Positions 1 to 9,171 of a DNA stretch of 64,000 bases are shown here, piece by piece. Position 1 is the stretch's first letter; each line of letters begins with the position of its first letter. Source of the stretch: Streptomonospora salina (GTDB lineage: Bacteria; Actinomycetota; Actinomycetes; Streptosporangiales; Streptosporangiaceae); contig NZ_JACHLY010000001.1 of the NCBI RefSeq assembly GCF_014204715.1, positions 4,610,501 through 4,674,500 of the forward strand, written 5' to 3'. The notes under the pieces are model-generated. The model saw only the letters and a program-made list of their open reading frames with translations. It was not told where the DNA came from and did no database searches. The translations under genes were made by a program, and so were the position numbers.

Positions 1-238
1 CGAACCGGTCGGGCTCGACGGCGAGCCAGGCTGCGTAGGAGTAGGCCGGGGTCGGATCGGTCGGGCTGCTCGCCAGCTGGTACACGGACCAGTCGAGCTC
101 CCAGAGCATTCCGGTCTCCTCGAAGCGGTCGAGGGCGGCCGCCTCCACTCCGGCGCGCTCCGCCTGCGCCCGCGTGACGAGGCCCAGCTGCCGAGCTGCG
201 GCGACCGACAGGTCGTAGAACGATGATTCCCAATCCAT
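1..238 (-). CDS. AbiEi-like N-terminal domain protein, partial
   Basis: Reading leftwards from an ATG at 238 gives 79 residues with no stop before the window edge, so the C-terminus is missing. Residues 19-31 read GLVTRAQAERAGV, followed by a short helix and a strand with W-x-VYQL. This resembles the winged-helix start of AbiEi-type (type IV) antitoxins and their many actinobacterial relatives, where it binds DNA. Whether a nucleotidyltransferase toxin partner lies beyond the edge cannot be seen. Family assignment rests on a short motif only. Confidence 0.55.
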   Translation of the reverse strand, partial: MDWESSFYDLSVAAARQLGLVTRAQAERAGVEAAALDRFEETGMLWELDWSVYQLASSPTDPTPAYSYAAWLAVEPDRF

Positions 239-435
239 TTCTTTATTGTATTCAACTACTCCCGTCGGGGGAAGTCTCGAATCGGTTTCCAGGAAATTCG
301 GTGGAGTGTGGAATGACCGTGTCCGGAATCGGTCGCGAACGCGCTTCTCGCGACCGCAGGTTTCGCCGCCAGCATGAGCCGGTACATAACTGCGCTGCGA
401 TCTTCTCGCGAATTCGAGGCAGAGGATGTCCGGCC

Positions 436-940
436 GTGCCGTCCGAACTCGACGAACATCATCAGCGGCTCTACTCGGCTGCTGCCCGCATGATGTGGGA
501 ACAGGGGCCGCCCGCCTGGCGCGGCGGCGACTGGCCCCCGGATCGCCGCGACGCCTGGCGCGATCTGGAGAAAGAGCTCCGGGCTTCGCCGCCCGCACCC
601 CTCGCCGGCGTGTCGGCGGATCCGGCCCGGTACGTCGTATCGGAGCGCGCCGCCCGGCGCGCGCCCGATCCCGCTGGCGGCCGCAGTCGGGCGATGGGCG
701 GCACAGCTCGACGCCGATCCCGCACCGGCCGAGCCCGGCACCGGCGTTCCCGCGGGACGCGCTGTCGCGATCACGGCCCTCTGGCAGACGCTGATCTGCG
801 ACCTGCTCGACGAACTCGCCCACCGGCTCGCGCCCGGGCCCCCGTGCACCGTCGCCGGCGACTTCACCGTGCGGATCGCCGCCTGCACCGCCGCCGAGGA
901 TCTCGTGCGCCCGCCGCGCCCAACCCCGTCGATCTTGTAG
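436..940 (+). pseudogene. frameshifted hypothetical gene
   Basis: From a GTG at 436 one frame gives coding-like sequence (helix with DAWRDLEKELRA) up to about 640. Coding character then moves to another frame, which reads on to a TAG at 938-940 (for example AVAITALWQTLICDLLDELAHRL). Neither frame alone looks like a complete protein, so this is either a real frameshift near 640-670 or a sequencing error. I do not recognise the family. The stop codon lies inside the left arm of the inverted repeat at 927-989, so the original 3' end may have been replaced. The AT-rich stretch 239-300 upstream could hold its promoter. Confidence 0.45.
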
Positions 941-989
941 CTACGGTGCGTGAAACCGATTTCCCGTAACGTTAGCTACAAGATCGACG
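927..989. repeat. 17-bp perfect inverted repeat with 29-nt spacer
   Basis: Arms 927-943 and 973-989 are exact reverse complements (outer sequence CGTCGATCTTGTAGCTA). They lie between the end of the frameshifted gene and the end of the convergent reductase gene, so the repeat could act as a bidirectional terminator. The 29-nt spacer and lack of a T tract are unlike a classical intrinsic terminator; a small palindromic repeat element is the alternative. Confidence 0.7.
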
Positions 990-1022
990 CGGATCCGGGC
1001 GGGATTGAGCGGTGCGGAGGGG

Positions 1023-1616
1023 CTACGCCGCGGTCTCGGGGCGGTAGACGCACAGCAGCACCCCGGCGGCGGTGGTGGAGGAGGACACCAGGCGCAGCGG
1101 GTGCGAGCGGCCGTCGTCGGGGAACAGCCGCTTGCCGCCGCCGAGCAGGACGGGTTCGATCATCAGCCGGTACTCGTCGACGAGGCCGCGGGCCACCAGC
1201 TGGCGGGCGAAGTCGGAGCTGCCCATGACCTGGAGGTCGCCCTCGCCCTCCGCGCGCAGCCGCTGGACGGCGCCGAACACGTCGCCGACCGGCAGCAGGG
1301 TGGAGTTCCACTCCATGTCCGCGGCGGTCAGTGTCCTGGAGGCGACGTGCTTGGGCAGCGCGTTCATGCGGTCGGCGAAGGGGTCCGCACCCGCGCGCGC
1401 CGGCCAGGCGTCGGCCATCACCCGCCACGTGCGGCGCCCGAACAGCAACCCCCGGGTCGTCTCCATGGCTTCGTCGACGAAACCGCCCATCGCCTCGTCG
1501 AAGAAGCGCATCGTCCACCCGCCGTGGGTGAATCCGCCGTCGGTGTCCTCGTCGGGGCCGCCGGGGGCCTGCACGACGCCGTCGAGGCTCATGAAGTCGC
1601 TCAGTACGATCCGCAT
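1023..1616 (-). CDS. RibD C-terminal/dihydrofolate reductase-family protein
   Basis: A 197-residue cytoplasmic oxidoreductase of the RibD C-terminal domain superfamily (YwjB/YyaP type). Visible hallmarks are the N-terminal strand plus SLDG (MRIVLSDFMSLDGVV), a FGRRTW segment after the first helix, the VMGSSDFARQLVARGLVDEYRL helix-strand unit and a C-terminal PVLLGGGKRLF loop that normally binds NADPH phosphates. Length fits the stand-alone family, whose substrates are mostly unknown; true folate reduction should not be assumed. It stands alone, convergent with the frameshifted gene. Confidence 0.85.
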   Translation of the reverse strand: MRIVLSDFMSLDGVVQAPGGPDEDTDGGFTHGGWTMRFFDEAMGGFVDEAMETTRGLLFGRRTWRVMADAWPARAGADPFADRMNALPKHVASRTLTAADMEWNSTLLPVGDVFGAVQRLRAEGEGDLQVMGSSDFARQLVARGLVDEYRLMIEPVLLGGGKRLFPDDGRSHPLRLVSSSTTAAGVLLCVYRPETAA

Positions 1617-1732
1617 GGCGGCCGCTCCTCACCTGTCGTCTCTTGATCGCAGTGTCAGGAGAGGAGACCCGGGCGCCGGCGGAAACTCATCGGTCCGCGG
1701 CGGTTCCCGTGGAAAAACCCCGGTCCTCGCCC

Positions 1733-2767
1733 CTACTCCTCCTGCTGCGCCGCCTGCTCGCGGTCGCGGAGGCGCCGGCGCTGCGGAACCACGGTGTAGC
1801 GGGGGTCGGCCACCGAGGCCTGCCCGGCCGCGAACACCCCGAACCGGGTGCACGCCGATCCCGCGATCAGCGCCGCACCCGCGATCGCCGACACCGCGCG
1901 GCTCCGGCGGCCCGCCAGCGCTCCGACGGCGCCGCCGATCGTCAGCGCCTTGGCCGCGCGCATCAGGGTCCCGCTGCGCCCGGTGCGGTAGGGCTCGGCG
2001 ACCATGCCCATGCGCCGCTCCATGACCGCCAGCGCGGCGTTCTCCACCGCCGCTCCGGCCGCTCCCGCGCGCCGCGCGGGGCCGGCCTGGCCCACCGGCG
2101 CCGTGATCATGCCCATGCCGCCGGCCGCGGCGGCGCCCGACCCCACGAACACGAACGGCATCTCCCGGTAGCCCTCGTGCCAGGCGGGCACGGCGGTGTT
2201 GCAGATCAGGGGGGCGGTGTAGGCGGATACGGCCGGCCCGACCGCTCCGGCGCCCAGTCCCGCCAGGCGGCCCGCGCCCGGCAGGACACCGGTGGCCTGG
2301 GAGGCGGCAGCCGCGCCGGCGAGCGGGCCGTAGCACACCAGGATCCACGTGCCCACGCTCATCGGGGAGGTCCACTTCATCACCCGCAGCATGTGCAGGA
2401 ACCGGTCCGGCCGCCCCAGGTCGTTGACGAGTGCGGCCAGCGAGCCCGTGACGGCCGCCAGCGCGGTGTAGCGCAGCGGCCGCGCGAGGCCCGGACGCCC
2501 GGTCAGGTCGGCGCCGGCCGCCAGCGCCGAGGACGCGCCCGCGAGCCCGCCCAAGAACAGGTAGCCCGCGATGTCGCGGGGCCGCCAGGTGATCCGGTTG
2601 AGCACCGGCCGGTCGTAGTAGGTCCCGAACTCGGATCCGCGGCCGCCGCCGTCGTCGGCGGGCCGCTCGCGCCGCTGTCCGCCCAGGGCCGAGTCCGCAC
2701 CGGTCACGGCTTCGCGGCCGGGACGGGCACCGCGGATCCCCTCCTTGGTCACGTCCGAGGTGTTCAA
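1733..2767 (-). CDS. NrfD-type membrane subunit of formate dehydrogenase
   Basis: A multi-spanning membrane protein of the NrfD/polysulfide-reductase family (344 residues) that should anchor the dehydrogenase and pass electrons to quinone. After a polar N-terminus, hydrophobic segments begin at a DIAGYLFLGGLAGASSALAAG stretch and recur roughly every 35-45 residues. The chosen start is a TTG at 2767 that overlaps the TGA of the FeS gene (TTGA) and has GGGAGG just upstream; no ATG lies nearby. It is the last gene of the operon. An Arg- and Gln-rich tail ends the protein. Confidence 0.85.
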   Translation of the reverse strand: MNTSDVTKEGIRGARPGREAVTGADSALGGQRRERPADDGGGRGSEFGTYYDRPVLNRITWRPRDIAGYLFLGGLAGASSALAAGADLTGRPGLARPLRYTALAAVTGSLAALVNDLGRPDRFLHMLRVMKWTSPMSVGTWILVCYGPLAGAAAASQATGVLPGAGRLAGLGAGAVGPAVSAYTAPLICNTAVPAWHEGYREMPFVFVGSGAAAAGGMGMITAPVGQAGPARRAGAAGAAVENAALAVMERRMGMVAEPYRTGRSGTLMRAAKALTIGGAVGALAGRRSRAVSAIAGAALIAGSACTRFGVFAAGQASVADPRYTVVPQRRRLRDREQAAQQEE

Positions 2768-3696
2768 CGCCGCCTCCCGAGGAACGTCGCGGTGATTCCG
2801 GCCAGCAGTGCGCCCGCCGCGACGGCGGCGTGGCGCCACATCGACGGCAGGTCGCGGGTGGTCACCACCGGGTCCGGCGGCAGACCGTACACCTCGGGTT
2901 CGTCCAGCAGCAGGAAGAACGCCCCGTCGCCGCCGACGCCGTCGCCGGGGTCGCGCCCGTACAGCTGGGCGGAGCCGACTCCGGCCTCGTGCAAGCCGCG
3001 CAGCCGCTCGTCGGCGCGCTCGCGCAGCTCGTCCAGGTCGCCGAACTGGATGGAGTCGGTCGGGCACGCTTTGGCGCAGGCCGGTTCCATCCCCGCGCCC
3101 AGCCGGTCGTAGCACAGCGTGCACTTGAACACCCGGCCGTCGTCCTCGCGCTGGCCGATCACCCCGTAGGGGCAGGCCGGCACGCAGTAGCCGCAGCCGT
3201 TGCAGATGTCCTCCTGCACCACGACCGTGCCGTACTCGGTGCGGAACAGCGACCCCGTCGGGCACACGTCCAGGCAGGCGGCGTGGGTGCAGTGCTTGCA
3301 CACGTCGGAGGACATCAGCCAGCGGAACTCGCCGGTCGCGTCCCCGTCGGCGGAAGCTCCGGGCGGCTCGAAGGAGGGCATGCCGAGATCGACGGGGTCG
3401 GGCGCGCCCTCGGGCCGGCCCACGCCGGTCTCCTGCACCCCGATGGGCGCGCGCTGCTCGATGAAGGCGACGTGGCGCCACGTGTCGGCGCCCAGCCCGC
3501 CGCTGTTGTCGAAGGACATGGCCGTGAAATCCAGCCCGTCCTCCGGAACCAGGTTCCATTCCTTGCAGGCGACCTCGCAGGCTTTGCACCCGATGCACAC
3601 GCTCGTGTCGGTGAAGAAGCCCATGCGCGGCCGGTCGTCCGCACCGGCCTGATCTGCTGCGCCGCCGTGGGCGCCGGACCGCTCGTCCAGAGCCAT
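2764..3696 (-). CDS. 4Fe-4S ferredoxin-type subunit of formate dehydrogenase
   Basis: The electron-transfer subunit (310 residues), similar to FdnH/FdoH. It carries four cysteine clusters: CIGCKACEVAC near residue 34, CKHCTHAACLDVC, CNGCGYCVPAC and a CTLCYDRL...ACAKAC set. They should hold four [4Fe-4S] centres carrying electrons from the Mo subunit to the NrfD anchor. A hydrophobic C-terminal segment (HAAVAAGALLAGITATFL) followed by RRR suggests a single membrane anchor with its tail in the cytoplasm. Start chosen at 3696: GGAGG sits just upstream, and the preceding gene ends 3 bp away. Confidence 0.92.
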   Translation of the reverse strand: MALDERSGAHGGAADQAGADDRPRMGFFTDTSVCIGCKACEVACKEWNLVPEDGLDFTAMSFDNSGGLGADTWRHVAFIEQRAPIGVQETGVGRPEGAPDPVDLGMPSFEPPGASADGDATGEFRWLMSSDVCKHCTHAACLDVCPTGSLFRTEYGTVVVQEDICNGCGYCVPACPYGVIGQREDDGRVFKCTLCYDRLGAGMEPACAKACPTDSIQFGDLDELRERADERLRGLHEAGVGSAQLYGRDPGDGVGGDGAFFLLLDEPEVYGLPPDPVVTTRDLPSMWRHAAVAAGALLAGITATFLGRRR

Positions 3697-3699
3697 GGC

Positions 3700-6600
3700 T
3701 CACACCTCCGTTCCGGTCCGCTCGTCCACTCCGGCGCGGCGGCGGTAGTCCAGCACCAGCGCGCGCCGGCCGGGCCCGCGCGGGCGCCGCCCCGGCCGGA
3801 TGTCCACGGTCAGCGCCTTGACCTCCTGGATGTGCACGTTGGGGTCCAGCGCGATCGACGACAGTTCGTTGAACGCGTCGCCCGTGGTGTAGCCGTTGGG
3901 GCCCCAGTGGTAGGGCATGCCGATCTGGTGGAGGGTGGTGCCGTGCACCCGCAGCGGCACCATCCGGTCGGTGACCAGCACCCGCGCTTCGATCGCGTTG
4001 CGCGCCGAGACGACCGTCGCCCAGCCGCCGTGGACCAGGCCGCGTTCGAGCGCCAGTTCCGGCGAGACCTCGCAGAAGAACTCGGGCTGCAGCTCGGCGA
4101 GGTAGGGCGTCCACCGGCTCATCCCGCCGGCGGTGAAATGCTCGGTGAGCCGGTAGGTGGTCACCACGTACGGGTAGACCTCCGCCTGCGCCGAACCCGG
4201 GCCGGGGTGGTAGCGGTTCTGCGGGTGCGGATAGACCAGGCGCACCGGGTTGCGGTCCTGGCCGTAGAGCAGGTTCTCGAACGGGGACTCCTGCGGCTCG
4301 TAATGCGTGGGCAGCGGCCCGTCGGCGAGTCCGGCCGGCGCGTACAGCCACCCCCGCCCGTCGCCCTGCATGATGAAGGCGTCGGTGCCGCTGAGCGCCT
4401 CGACGCCCGTGGCGCCGTCGGGCGGGGTGTAGTCGGGGCGCTTGTCGGCTTCGAAGTCGGGGTTGTCGTGGCCGACCCACTGCCGGCGGTCCTCGTCCCA
4501 CCAGACCAGCGCCTTGCGCTCGCTCCAGGGGGTGCCGTCGGCGTCGGCCGAGGCCCGGTTGTACAGCACCCGGCGGTTGCGGGGCCACGACCACGCCCAT
4601 TCCGCGGCGATCCAGTCCTGTTCGGTGTGCGGCGTGCGACGGGCGGCCTGGTTGACGCCGTCGGCGAAGACGCCGGAGTAGATCCAGCATCCGCAGCTGG
4701 TCGACCCGTCGGGGCGCAGTTGGGTGTAGTCGTCCAGGTGCTCGCCTTCGGGGCCGTAGCCGTTCATCTCGGCCAGTACCGCGGCCGCGTCGGGCTCGCC
4801 CCCCTCTTCCACGGGGTAGTCCCAGGTCAGCTGTTGGACGGGCCGGTCGCGCGGATCGGTGGAGTCGGCCAGCTTCTCCTTCACGATGCGGCCCAAGTGG
4901 TACATGAACCACAGGTCGCTGCGGGCGTCGCCGCCGGGCGGGACCGCGCGGTCGTGCCACTGCAGCGTGCGGTTGGTGTTGGTGAAGGTGCCCGACTTCT
5001 CGGTGTGGGCGGCGGCGGGGAAGAAGAACACCTCGGTACCGATGTCCTCGGTGCGCAGTTCGCCCGACTCGATCTCCGGTCCGTCCCGCCACCAGGTCGC
5101 GCTTTCGATCAGCGAGAAGTCGCGCACCACCAGCCACTCCAGCTCAGCCATGCCCAGCCGCTGCGCGCGGGCGTTGGCCGAGCCCACCGCGGGGTTCTCG
5201 CCCATCAGGAAGTAGCCCTTGCACACGCCGCGCAGCTGCTCCATGACGGTGTCGTAGGTGCTGTGCGAGCCGCTGATGCGCGGCAGGTAGCCGAACGCGT
5301 AGTCGTTGTCCTGCGTGGCGTGCTCACCCCACCAGGCTTTGAGCAGGCTGACGATGTAGGCGTCCATGTTGGCCCAGAAGCCCTTCACCGCGGCGTCGCC
5401 GACGGTGAAGTCCCGCAGGGTCTGCTCCTGGTGGGCGTGGGGCATCGGAATGTAGCCCGGGAGCAGGTTGAACAGGGTCGGCACGTCGCTGGACCCCTGG
5501 ATGCTGGCGTGCCCGCGCAGCGCCTGGATGCCGCCGCCGGGCCGGCCGATGTTGCCCAGCAGCAGCTGCAGGATCGACGCCGTGCGGATGTACTGGGCAC
5601 CCACGGTGTGCTGGGTCCAGCCCACCGCGTAGCAGAACGCCGAGGTGCGGTCGCGTCCGGAGTTGTCCGTCAGGTGGTCGCACACCCGGTTGAACACGTT
5701 CCGGGGGATGCCGCAGATCCGCTCGACGGCTTCCGGGGTGTAGCGCGAGTAGTGGCGTTTGAGGATCTGGAGCACGCATCGCGGATGCTGCAGCGTGGGG
5801 TCGGTCTCGGGGGTGCCGCCCACCGCCGCGCCGCCCGCGCCCTGCTGTTCGGGGCGTCCGCCGCCCCAGGTGTCGCGTTCGGAATCCGCGGCCCGCTTCT
5901 CGGCGATCCGTTCCTCGTAGAGCTGGTCGCGCTTGCCGGAGGCCGGAGCGATGTCGGCGCCCTCGTAGCGCCAGGTTCCGGCGTCGTAGTCGGGACCGTC
6001 GGCGTGGAACCCGGAGAACAGCCCGTCGAGGTCCTCGGTGTCGCGGAAGTCCTCGTTGACGATCGTGGCCGCGTTGGTGAAGGCGTGCAGGTACTCCGCG
6101 AAGTACGTCCCCTCGCTGAGGACCCGGTTGATGATCCCGCCGAGGAAGGCGATGTCGGTTCCGGCGCGGATGGGCACGTGCAGGTCGGCGAGCGCGCTGG
6201 TGCGGCTGTAGTGCGGGTCGACGTGGATGACCGCGGCACCGCGGGCTTTGGCCTCCATGACCCACTGGAACCCGACCGGGTGGGCTTCGGCGTAGTTGGA
6301 GCCCTCGATGACGATGCAGTCGGAGTTCTGCAGATCCTGCATGAACGTGGTGGCGCCGCCGCGGCCGAACGAGGTGCCCAGTCCCGCGACCGTGGAGCTG
6401 TGGCACACGCGCGCCTGGTTCTCGATCTGCACCACGCCCAGCGACGTCAGCAGCTTCTTGATGAGGTAGTTCTCCTCGTTGTCCAGGGTGGCGCCGCCGA
6501 GGCTGGCCAATCCCAGGGTGCGCGAGGTCGCCACCCCGTCCTGCTCGTCCTGCCATCCGTCGGCGCGGGCCTGCAGCATCCGGTCGGCGACCATGTGCAT

Positions 6601-6969
6601 GGCTTCCCACAGGCCGATCTCCCGGAAGTCGGCGGCGTTGGGGGGCCGGTACAGCACGGTGTGCCGGCGCGCGGAGCCGGTGGTGAGCTGGAGACTGGCC
6701 GAGCCCTTCGGGCACAGCCGCCCCCGGCTGATGGGGGAGTCGGGGTCGCCTTCGATCTGGACGACCTTCTCGTCGCGGACGTAGACGTTCTGCCCGCAGC
6801 CCACCGCGCAGTAGGGGCAGACCGATTTGACCACCCGGTCGGCGTCGGCCGTGCGCGCCCGCAGGCCGCGGCTGCCCGCGGACTCGGCCGCGGGTCCGCG
6901 GCCGGAGCGGTCCTCGCCGGTGAGTTGCCGGTAGACCGGCCACGACTCGATCAGTGTGCGGACGCCCAT
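3700..6969 (-). CDS. formate dehydrogenase molybdopterin subunit, Cys form
   Basis: Catalytic subunit (1,089 residues from the ATG at 6969, which has GAGGAGAGG upstream; an in-frame start 42 bp further out is less likely). It should oxidise formate to CO2 at a Mo/W bis-MGD centre. An N-terminal [4Fe-4S] site is seen as Cys51, Cys54, Cys58 and Cys86. The metal ligand is Cys189 in NQARVCHSSTVAGL, where the E. coli enzymes have selenocysteine. AEAHPVGFQW is typical of the FdnG branch. No twin-arginine signal is visible, unlike E. coli FdnG, so the enzyme may face the cytoplasm. First gene of a three-gene operon with the FeS and NrfD subunits. Confidence 0.93.
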   Translation of the reverse strand: MGVRTLIESWPVYRQLTGEDRSGRGPAAESAGSRGLRARTADADRVVKSVCPYCAVGCGQNVYVRDEKVVQIEGDPDSPISRGRLCPKGSASLQLTTGSARRHTVLYRPPNAADFREIGLWEAMHMVADRMLQARADGWQDEQDGVATSRTLGLASLGGATLDNEENYLIKKLLTSLGVVQIENQARVCHSSTVAGLGTSFGRGGATTFMQDLQNSDCIVIEGSNYAEAHPVGFQWVMEAKARGAAVIHVDPHYSRTSALADLHVPIRAGTDIAFLGGIINRVLSEGTYFAEYLHAFTNAATIVNEDFRDTEDLDGLFSGFHADGPDYDAGTWRYEGADIAPASGKRDQLYEERIAEKRAADSERDTWGGGRPEQQGAGGAAVGGTPETDPTLQHPRCVLQILKRHYSRYTPEAVERICGIPRNVFNRVCDHLTDNSGRDRTSAFCYAVGWTQHTVGAQYIRTASILQLLLGNIGRPGGGIQALRGHASIQGSSDVPTLFNLLPGYIPMPHAHQEQTLRDFTVGDAAVKGFWANMDAYIVSLLKAWWGEHATQDNDYAFGYLPRISGSHSTYDTVMEQLRGVCKGYFLMGENPAVGSANARAQRLGMAELEWLVVRDFSLIESATWWRDGPEIESGELRTEDIGTEVFFFPAAAHTEKSGTFTNTNRTLQWHDRAVPPGGDARSDLWFMYHLGRIVKEKLADSTDPRDRPVQQLTWDYPVEEGGEPDAAAVLAEMNGYGPEGEHLDDYTQLRPDGSTSCGCWIYSGVFADGVNQAARRTPHTEQDWIAAEWAWSWPRNRRVLYNRASADADGTPWSERKALVWWDEDRRQWVGHDNPDFEADKRPDYTPPDGATGVEALSGTDAFIMQGDGRGWLYAPAGLADGPLPTHYEPQESPFENLLYGQDRNPVRLVYPHPQNRYHPGPGSAQAEVYPYVVTTYRLTEHFTAGGMSRWTPYLAELQPEFFCEVSPELALERGLVHGGWATVVSARNAIEARVLVTDRMVPLRVHGTTLHQIGMPYHWGPNGYTTGDAFNELSSIALDPNVHIQEVKALTVDIRPGRRPRGPGRRALVLDYRRRAGVDERTGTEV

Positions 6970-7131
6970 CGCCTCTCCTCTGCCTCCTGCACCGGTCGGG
7001 CCGGCGGGCACGCCGACAGGGCCGTCGTGCTCGCAGGGTGATCGGCCGCTACCCCTCCGGAGTGACGCGAAACACAGGTCGCGGGCTCCGCCGGAGCGCG
7101 GCGGCGGATGCCAGAAGAGGCGGCCCCGCGG

Positions 7132-7845
7132 TCAGTGCTGAGGGCGGTTCACCCACACCGCCAGCTGGGTGCGGTCGCGCAGGTCCAGCTTGCGCAGAAT
7201 GCTGGTGACGTGGTTTTTGGCGGTGCCCTCGGTGATGAACAGCGTGCGGGCGATCTCCCGGTTGGAAGCGCCGGTGCCCACCAGGCGTGCGACCTCCGCC
7301 TCGCGTTCGGACAGTCCCGTGTCCGCGGCGGACTCAGCGGACGTTCGATCGCCTTCGCCGGAGTCGGCGCCGTAGTCGCGGCGCGCGGCGGCTCCGCTCG
7401 CGGAATCGTCGAACAGCGCGCCGACGATGCGCTGGGCGGCCGCGCCGCCCAGCACCGTCTCCCCGCGGGCCGCGCGGCGGATCGCTGAGACCAGTTCGTC
7501 CGGAGGGGTGTCCTTGAGCAGGTACCCCCTGGCGCCGGCGTGCATTCCGCCGAAGATGTAGTCGTCGTCGAAGGTGGTCAGGACGACCGCGGAGACGCGC
7601 GGGTACTGCTCCGTCAGTCGCTCGATCAGCGCGACACCGTCCATACGCGGCATGCGTGCGTCGACCAGCGCCACATCGGGCCGCTCGCCGTCGTCGGCCG
7701 TCCACAGGAACTCCAGCGCTTCGACGCCGTCGGCGGCGTCGCCGACGATCTCGACGTCCTCCTCGACCTCCAGCAGCTTGCGTAGCCCGTGGCGCAGCAG
7801 GACCTGGTCGTCGACGATGAACACGCGCACGGCCTCTCGAGTCAC
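7132..7845 (-). CDS. LuxR/NarL-family response regulator
   Basis: Two-domain regulator of 237 residues. The receiver domain starts VRVFIVDDQVLLRHGL and has its phospho-acceptor Asp in VALVDARMPRMDG. An unusually long Ser/Asp/Ala-rich linker (around residues 140-170) leads to a LuxR HTH domain (LSEREAEVARLVGTGASNREIA). Start is a GTG at 7845 that overlaps the TGA of the kinase gene (GTGA), implying translational coupling. It lies just upstream of the formate dehydrogenase operon on the same strand, but control of that operon is only a guess. Confidence 0.93.
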   Translation of the reverse strand: MTREAVRVFIVDDQVLLRHGLRKLLEVEEDVEIVGDAADGVEALEFLWTADDGERPDVALVDARMPRMDGVALIERLTEQYPRVSAVVLTTFDDDYIFGGMHAGARGYLLKDTPPDELVSAIRRAARGETVLGGAAAQRIVGALFDDSASGAAARRDYGADSGEGDRTSAESAADTGLSEREAEVARLVGTGASNREIARTLFITEGTAKNHVTSILRKLDLRDRTQLAVWVNRPQH

Positions 7846-9101
7846 GCCGGCTCCCGTTCCGCACCCCTGTTCTCCACAGGGACGCTCGCCACCAGTTCGA
7901 AGCCGCCTTCGGCCGGGCTGCGGGCCAGGAGGCGCCCCCCGGCTTCCTCGACGCGCTCGCGCAGCCCGCTCAGTCCGAACCCTTCTGCGGCGCCGGCTGC
8001 GCCGCCGCCGTTGTCGATCACGCTGAGATCGACTTCTTCACCGGTGCAGTCCACCACCGCTTCGATCCGATCGGCGTCGGAGTGGCGCAGCGCGTTGGTG
8101 ATGCCTTCTTGCAGCGTGCGGTAGCAGATCAGCTCGGTCGCCTCGTCGGTGTCGGGCCACCGGCCGAGGGAGTTGAACCGCACTGCCGCCCCCGCACCCG
8201 AGAACGACTGCGCCAGCGCGCGCATCGCCTCGATGCCCGCCCGGCCGTCCAGTTGCAGCGGCTTGAGCGCTCGCACCCACCGGCGCGCGTCAGCCAGGGC
8301 CTCCTGGGTCAGAGCCTGGGCATCGGAGACCTCCTGCCAGGCGTCATCGGGCCGTGCCGAGCGGAATCGCTGCGCGTTCGCCAAGCCCATGTTGACGATC
8401 GTCAGGTAATGGCCGATGGAATCGTGCATCTCCCGCGCCATGCGGGCGCGCTCCTCGGCCACCGTCAGTTCGCGGGTCCGCTCGGCGTAGCGGCGCAGCT
8501 CGCCATGGGCGCGCTCCAGTTCGGCGAGTAGTCGGCGCGTCTCCTCCGCCCGGCGCCATGCCTGCATCAGCGCACCGAACACCACGAGCATCGCCAGGCA
8601 CAGGAAGAGCATCACCGAACTGCTCGCCAGCGCGTTCACCAGGGAAAGAGCCGGATTGGCCAGGCTGACGGCCAAGGCGAACAGCGTGGCGGAGGCCGCG
8701 TAGCCGATACCGCCCGCCATACCGAACACGGCCGCGGCGTTGCCGATGGACAGGCTGACGAGGATCACCGCGGCGATCCCCCCGATGGGCAGGGGCAGCA
8801 GGGCCGAGAAGAGGAAGACGCAGGAGGCGGCCTTTCGCGGGGCCGAGGCGGAGCGGTGCCAGGCGAGCAGCGGCCACAGCACGCAGATCGGCACCATCGA
8901 CAGCAGGCCGGAGGCGAGCAGGCCGTCGGCCAGCACCCAATCGGGCGCGATGGTGGTTCCCTCGCCCAGAATCGCGTTGACGTGGACCGCCAGCACCAGC
9001 ATCGCGGTGCCCCAGAAGAAGACGTTCAGGACCCGCGGCGGCCCGGAGCCGCTGAACTCGATCCAACGACTCAGATCTCGGGGGGTTCCGCCGTCGCTCA
9101 T
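7842..9101 (-). CDS. HisKA_3-type sensor histidine kinase
   Basis: Membrane sensor kinase of 419 residues, partner of the overlapping response regulator. The first ~190 residues hold about six hydrophobic segments with no large extracytoplasmic domain, as in intramembrane-sensing kinases. A short coiled coil follows (RRAEETRRLLAELERAHGE). The phospho-acceptor His is in EMHDSIGHYLTIV, and the HATPase N box (QEGITNALRH) and G boxes (DNGGG, GFGLSGLRERV) are intact. The ligand is unknown. First gene of the pair, starting at an ATG and divergent from the SdpR-like gene. Confidence 0.92.
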   Translation of the reverse strand: MSDGGTPRDLSRWIEFSGSGPPRVLNVFFWGTAMLVLAVHVNAILGEGTTIAPDWVLADGLLASGLLSMVPICVLWPLLAWHRSASAPRKAASCVFLFSALLPLPIGGIAAVILVSLSIGNAAAVFGMAGGIGYAASATLFALAVSLANPALSLVNALASSSVMLFLCLAMLVVFGALMQAWRRAEETRRLLAELERAHGELRRYAERTRELTVAEERARMAREMHDSIGHYLTIVNMGLANAQRFRSARPDDAWQEVSDAQALTQEALADARRWVRALKPLQLDGRAGIEAMRALAQSFSGAGAAVRFNSLGRWPDTDEATELICYRTLQEGITNALRHSDADRIEAVVDCTGEEVDLSVIDNGGGAAGAAEGFGLSGLRERVEEAGGRLLARSPAEGGFELVASVPVENRGAEREPA

Positions 9102-9171
9102 GGTTCGAGACTAGCCCGCAGCCCGCCCGCAGGCAGCTGCTCGGAGGCACACCCGGCTCATGTATTGGCCC

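Noticed and set aside
6360-6430. Possible selenocysteine site in the formate dehydrogenase
   Set aside because: The codon at the metal-ligand position reads Cys, not TGA.
2830-7041. A 1,400-residue open frame on the plus strand
   Set aside because: It lies exactly antisense to the formate dehydrogenase genes and has the Gly/Arg/Val bias of a shadow frame in high-GC DNA.
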